Made by a program: the position numbers and the translations under genes. This document shows positions 4,809 through 5,614 of a stretch of 5,614 nt of DNA, in pieces. Numbering within the stretch: position 1 is the first letter of the stretch; the number at the start of each line of letters is the position of its first letter. The notes below the pieces were generated by a model. It saw nothing but the letters and a program-made list of their open reading frames with translations. It was not told the origin of the DNA and ran no database searches. The DNA is from Tardiphaga sp. (lineage in GTDB: Bacteria; Pseudomonadota; Alphaproteobacteria; Rhizobiales; Xanthobacteraceae), in NCBI GenBank assembly GCA_028290325.1, contig JAQGJY010000085.1, forward strand, positions 1 through 5,614, in the 5' to 3' direction.

Positions 4809-5614
4809 CTACCGCGCCTTCCAGATATCCTCGCGGTTGGTGATGATCGCTTCCTCGAGGTCGAGGTCGCGTTCGATCCGCCGCCGCGTCTCGTCCGTGA
4901 TCTTGCCGTCGCGCAGCATTCGATGCAGATGCCCGCGCTCGGTGTCGATCAGCTTTCTCACCAGCTCGGCGCTCGCCGTCGCGTCATCCTCGACGCCGTC
5001 TTTCGGCCAGATATGAACCTGTCGCGCGCGCGTTTGGTGTCGCGTCTCGAGCAGGGCGATGACCTCGTCGGAGAGGTTCTTTTGCGTTTTGATGCCGTCG
5101 AAAATCTTGTGCGTTTCCTCCAGCGCCAGGCGCCGGGCCGCGACCTCGGCCGCGCGATCGTCCGCCGCCTCGTGGCGAGCGAACTCGGATATGCCGAGCC
5201 ATTTGACGACCAGCGGCAGGCCGAGGCCGAGGCCAAGCAGCGTGATGAGAATGACGCCGAAGGAGACGAACAGAATGAGATCGCGGTAGGGAAACGCCTC
5301 GCCGTCCGGCATCGTGAAGGGCAGTGCCAACGCCGCCGCGAGCGACACCGCGCCGCGCACGCCGGTGAAGGCGATCACGAAGATCAGGCGCCAGTCCGGC
5401 AGCGGATCGCGCCGGTGCGATCGCTTGCTGAGAAGCTGCGGCAGATAGGTCGCGGCGAACACCCAGATGAAGCGCGCGGCAACGACGAGGACCGAGACCA
5501 ATGCGATCGCCATCAGGATGTTGCCGATCGCGAAATCCTTGGATTTTTCGATCAGCAGTCGCATCTGGAATCCGGTCAGCAAAAACAGCAGGCCCTCGAT
5601 CAGATAGATCACCA
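4809..5614 (-). CDS. CPA1-family Na+/H+ antiporter, C-terminal part (5' end outside window)
   Basis: This inner-membrane cation/proton exchanger serves pH and sodium homeostasis. The visible 267 residues begin inside a membrane helix (IYLIEGLLFLLTGFQM), so the GTG at 5612 is an internal codon, not a start. CPA1 proteins of this type usually have about 500-550 residues, so roughly the N-terminal half is missing. Counting from the first full codon, hydrophobic helices lie at about 1-20, 30-57, 75-98 and 107-135. The family signature FTGVRGAVSLAAALALP is at 82-98, with the conserved GVRG arginine. A charged, helical cytoplasmic tail of about 125 residues follows and ends NREDIWKAR before a TAG stop. 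The gene converges on ispG across a 177-bp gap. The NhaP/YjcE-like family call is secure; whether it prefers Na+, K+ or Li+ cannot be told. Confidence 0.93.
   Translation of the reverse strand, partial: VIYLIEGLLFLLTGFQMRLLIEKSKDFAIGNILMAIALVSVLVVAARFIWVFAATYLPQLLSKRSHRRDPLPDWRLIFVIAFTGVRGAVSLAAALALPFTMPDGEAFPYRDLILFVSFGVILITLLGLGLGLPLVVKWLGISEFARHEAADDRAAEVAARRLALEETHKIFDGIKTQKNLSDEVIALLETRHQTRARQVHIWPKDGVEDDATASAELVRKLIDTERGHLHRMLRDGKITDETRRRIERDLDLEEAIITNREDIWKAR

Noticed and set aside
4588..5016. Plus-strand 142-codon frame across the ispG end, the convergent gap and the antiporter tail
   Set aside because: It spans two genes out of frame, and its Ser/Arg-rich end is antisense to the antiporter tail.
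5610..5612. GTG at 5612 as the antiporter start
   Set aside because: It falls inside a membrane helix well downstream of the expected N-terminal half, so the gene is cut by the window edge and not short.

Overview
This 5.6-kb window is dense, GC-rich bacterial chromosome. The IspG and Zur protein sequences look like those of alphaproteobacterial Hyphomicrobiales, most likely the Bradyrhizobium/Rhodopseudomonas/Afipia group. That placement rests on family resemblance recalled from memory, not on a search. No mobile element, CRISPR array, tRNA or rRNA was seen.

Layout. (1) Positions 1-1705, minus strand: a MarR-regulated multidrug efflux operon. Reading right to left, it holds a MarR repressor, an EmrA/HlyD-type membrane fusion protein that overlaps it by 8 bp, and the first codons of a third gene at the window edge, expected to be the EmrB-type permease. 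(2) Positions 1694-1841: the regulatory gap between the marR gene and the plus-strand genes. It holds a perfect 14-bp palindrome (1720-1733), a second degenerate copy beside it, overlapping -10-like elements facing both ways, and a separate inverted repeat (1791-1803). A possible 37-codon upstream ORF ends in an ATGA overlap with the next gene. (3) Positions 1842-4631, plus strand: zur (zinc-responsive Fur-family repressor), a ten-helix EamA/DMT transporter and ispG (MEP isoprenoid pathway Fe-S enzyme). Gaps are 51 and 12 nt, so the three are probably co-transcribed. (4) Positions 4632-4808: a convergent gap with no intact gene. On the minus strand it carries what looks like the frameshifted, 3'-truncated start of a small antitoxin-like gene. 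(5) Positions 4809-5614, minus strand: the C-terminal half of a CPA1-family Na+/H+ antiporter that runs off the window.

How the parts work together. The MarR protein probably binds the palindrome and represses its own efflux operon, with release by a toxic ligand. The EmrA-like adaptor would connect the inner-membrane permease to an outer-membrane channel. Because the palindrome also overlaps a perfect extended -10 facing zur, the same repressor could influence the zur-eamA-ispG transcript. This cross-talk is inferred and is the most testable idea here. The coding content is otherwise conventional, and I found no clear new multi-gene system.
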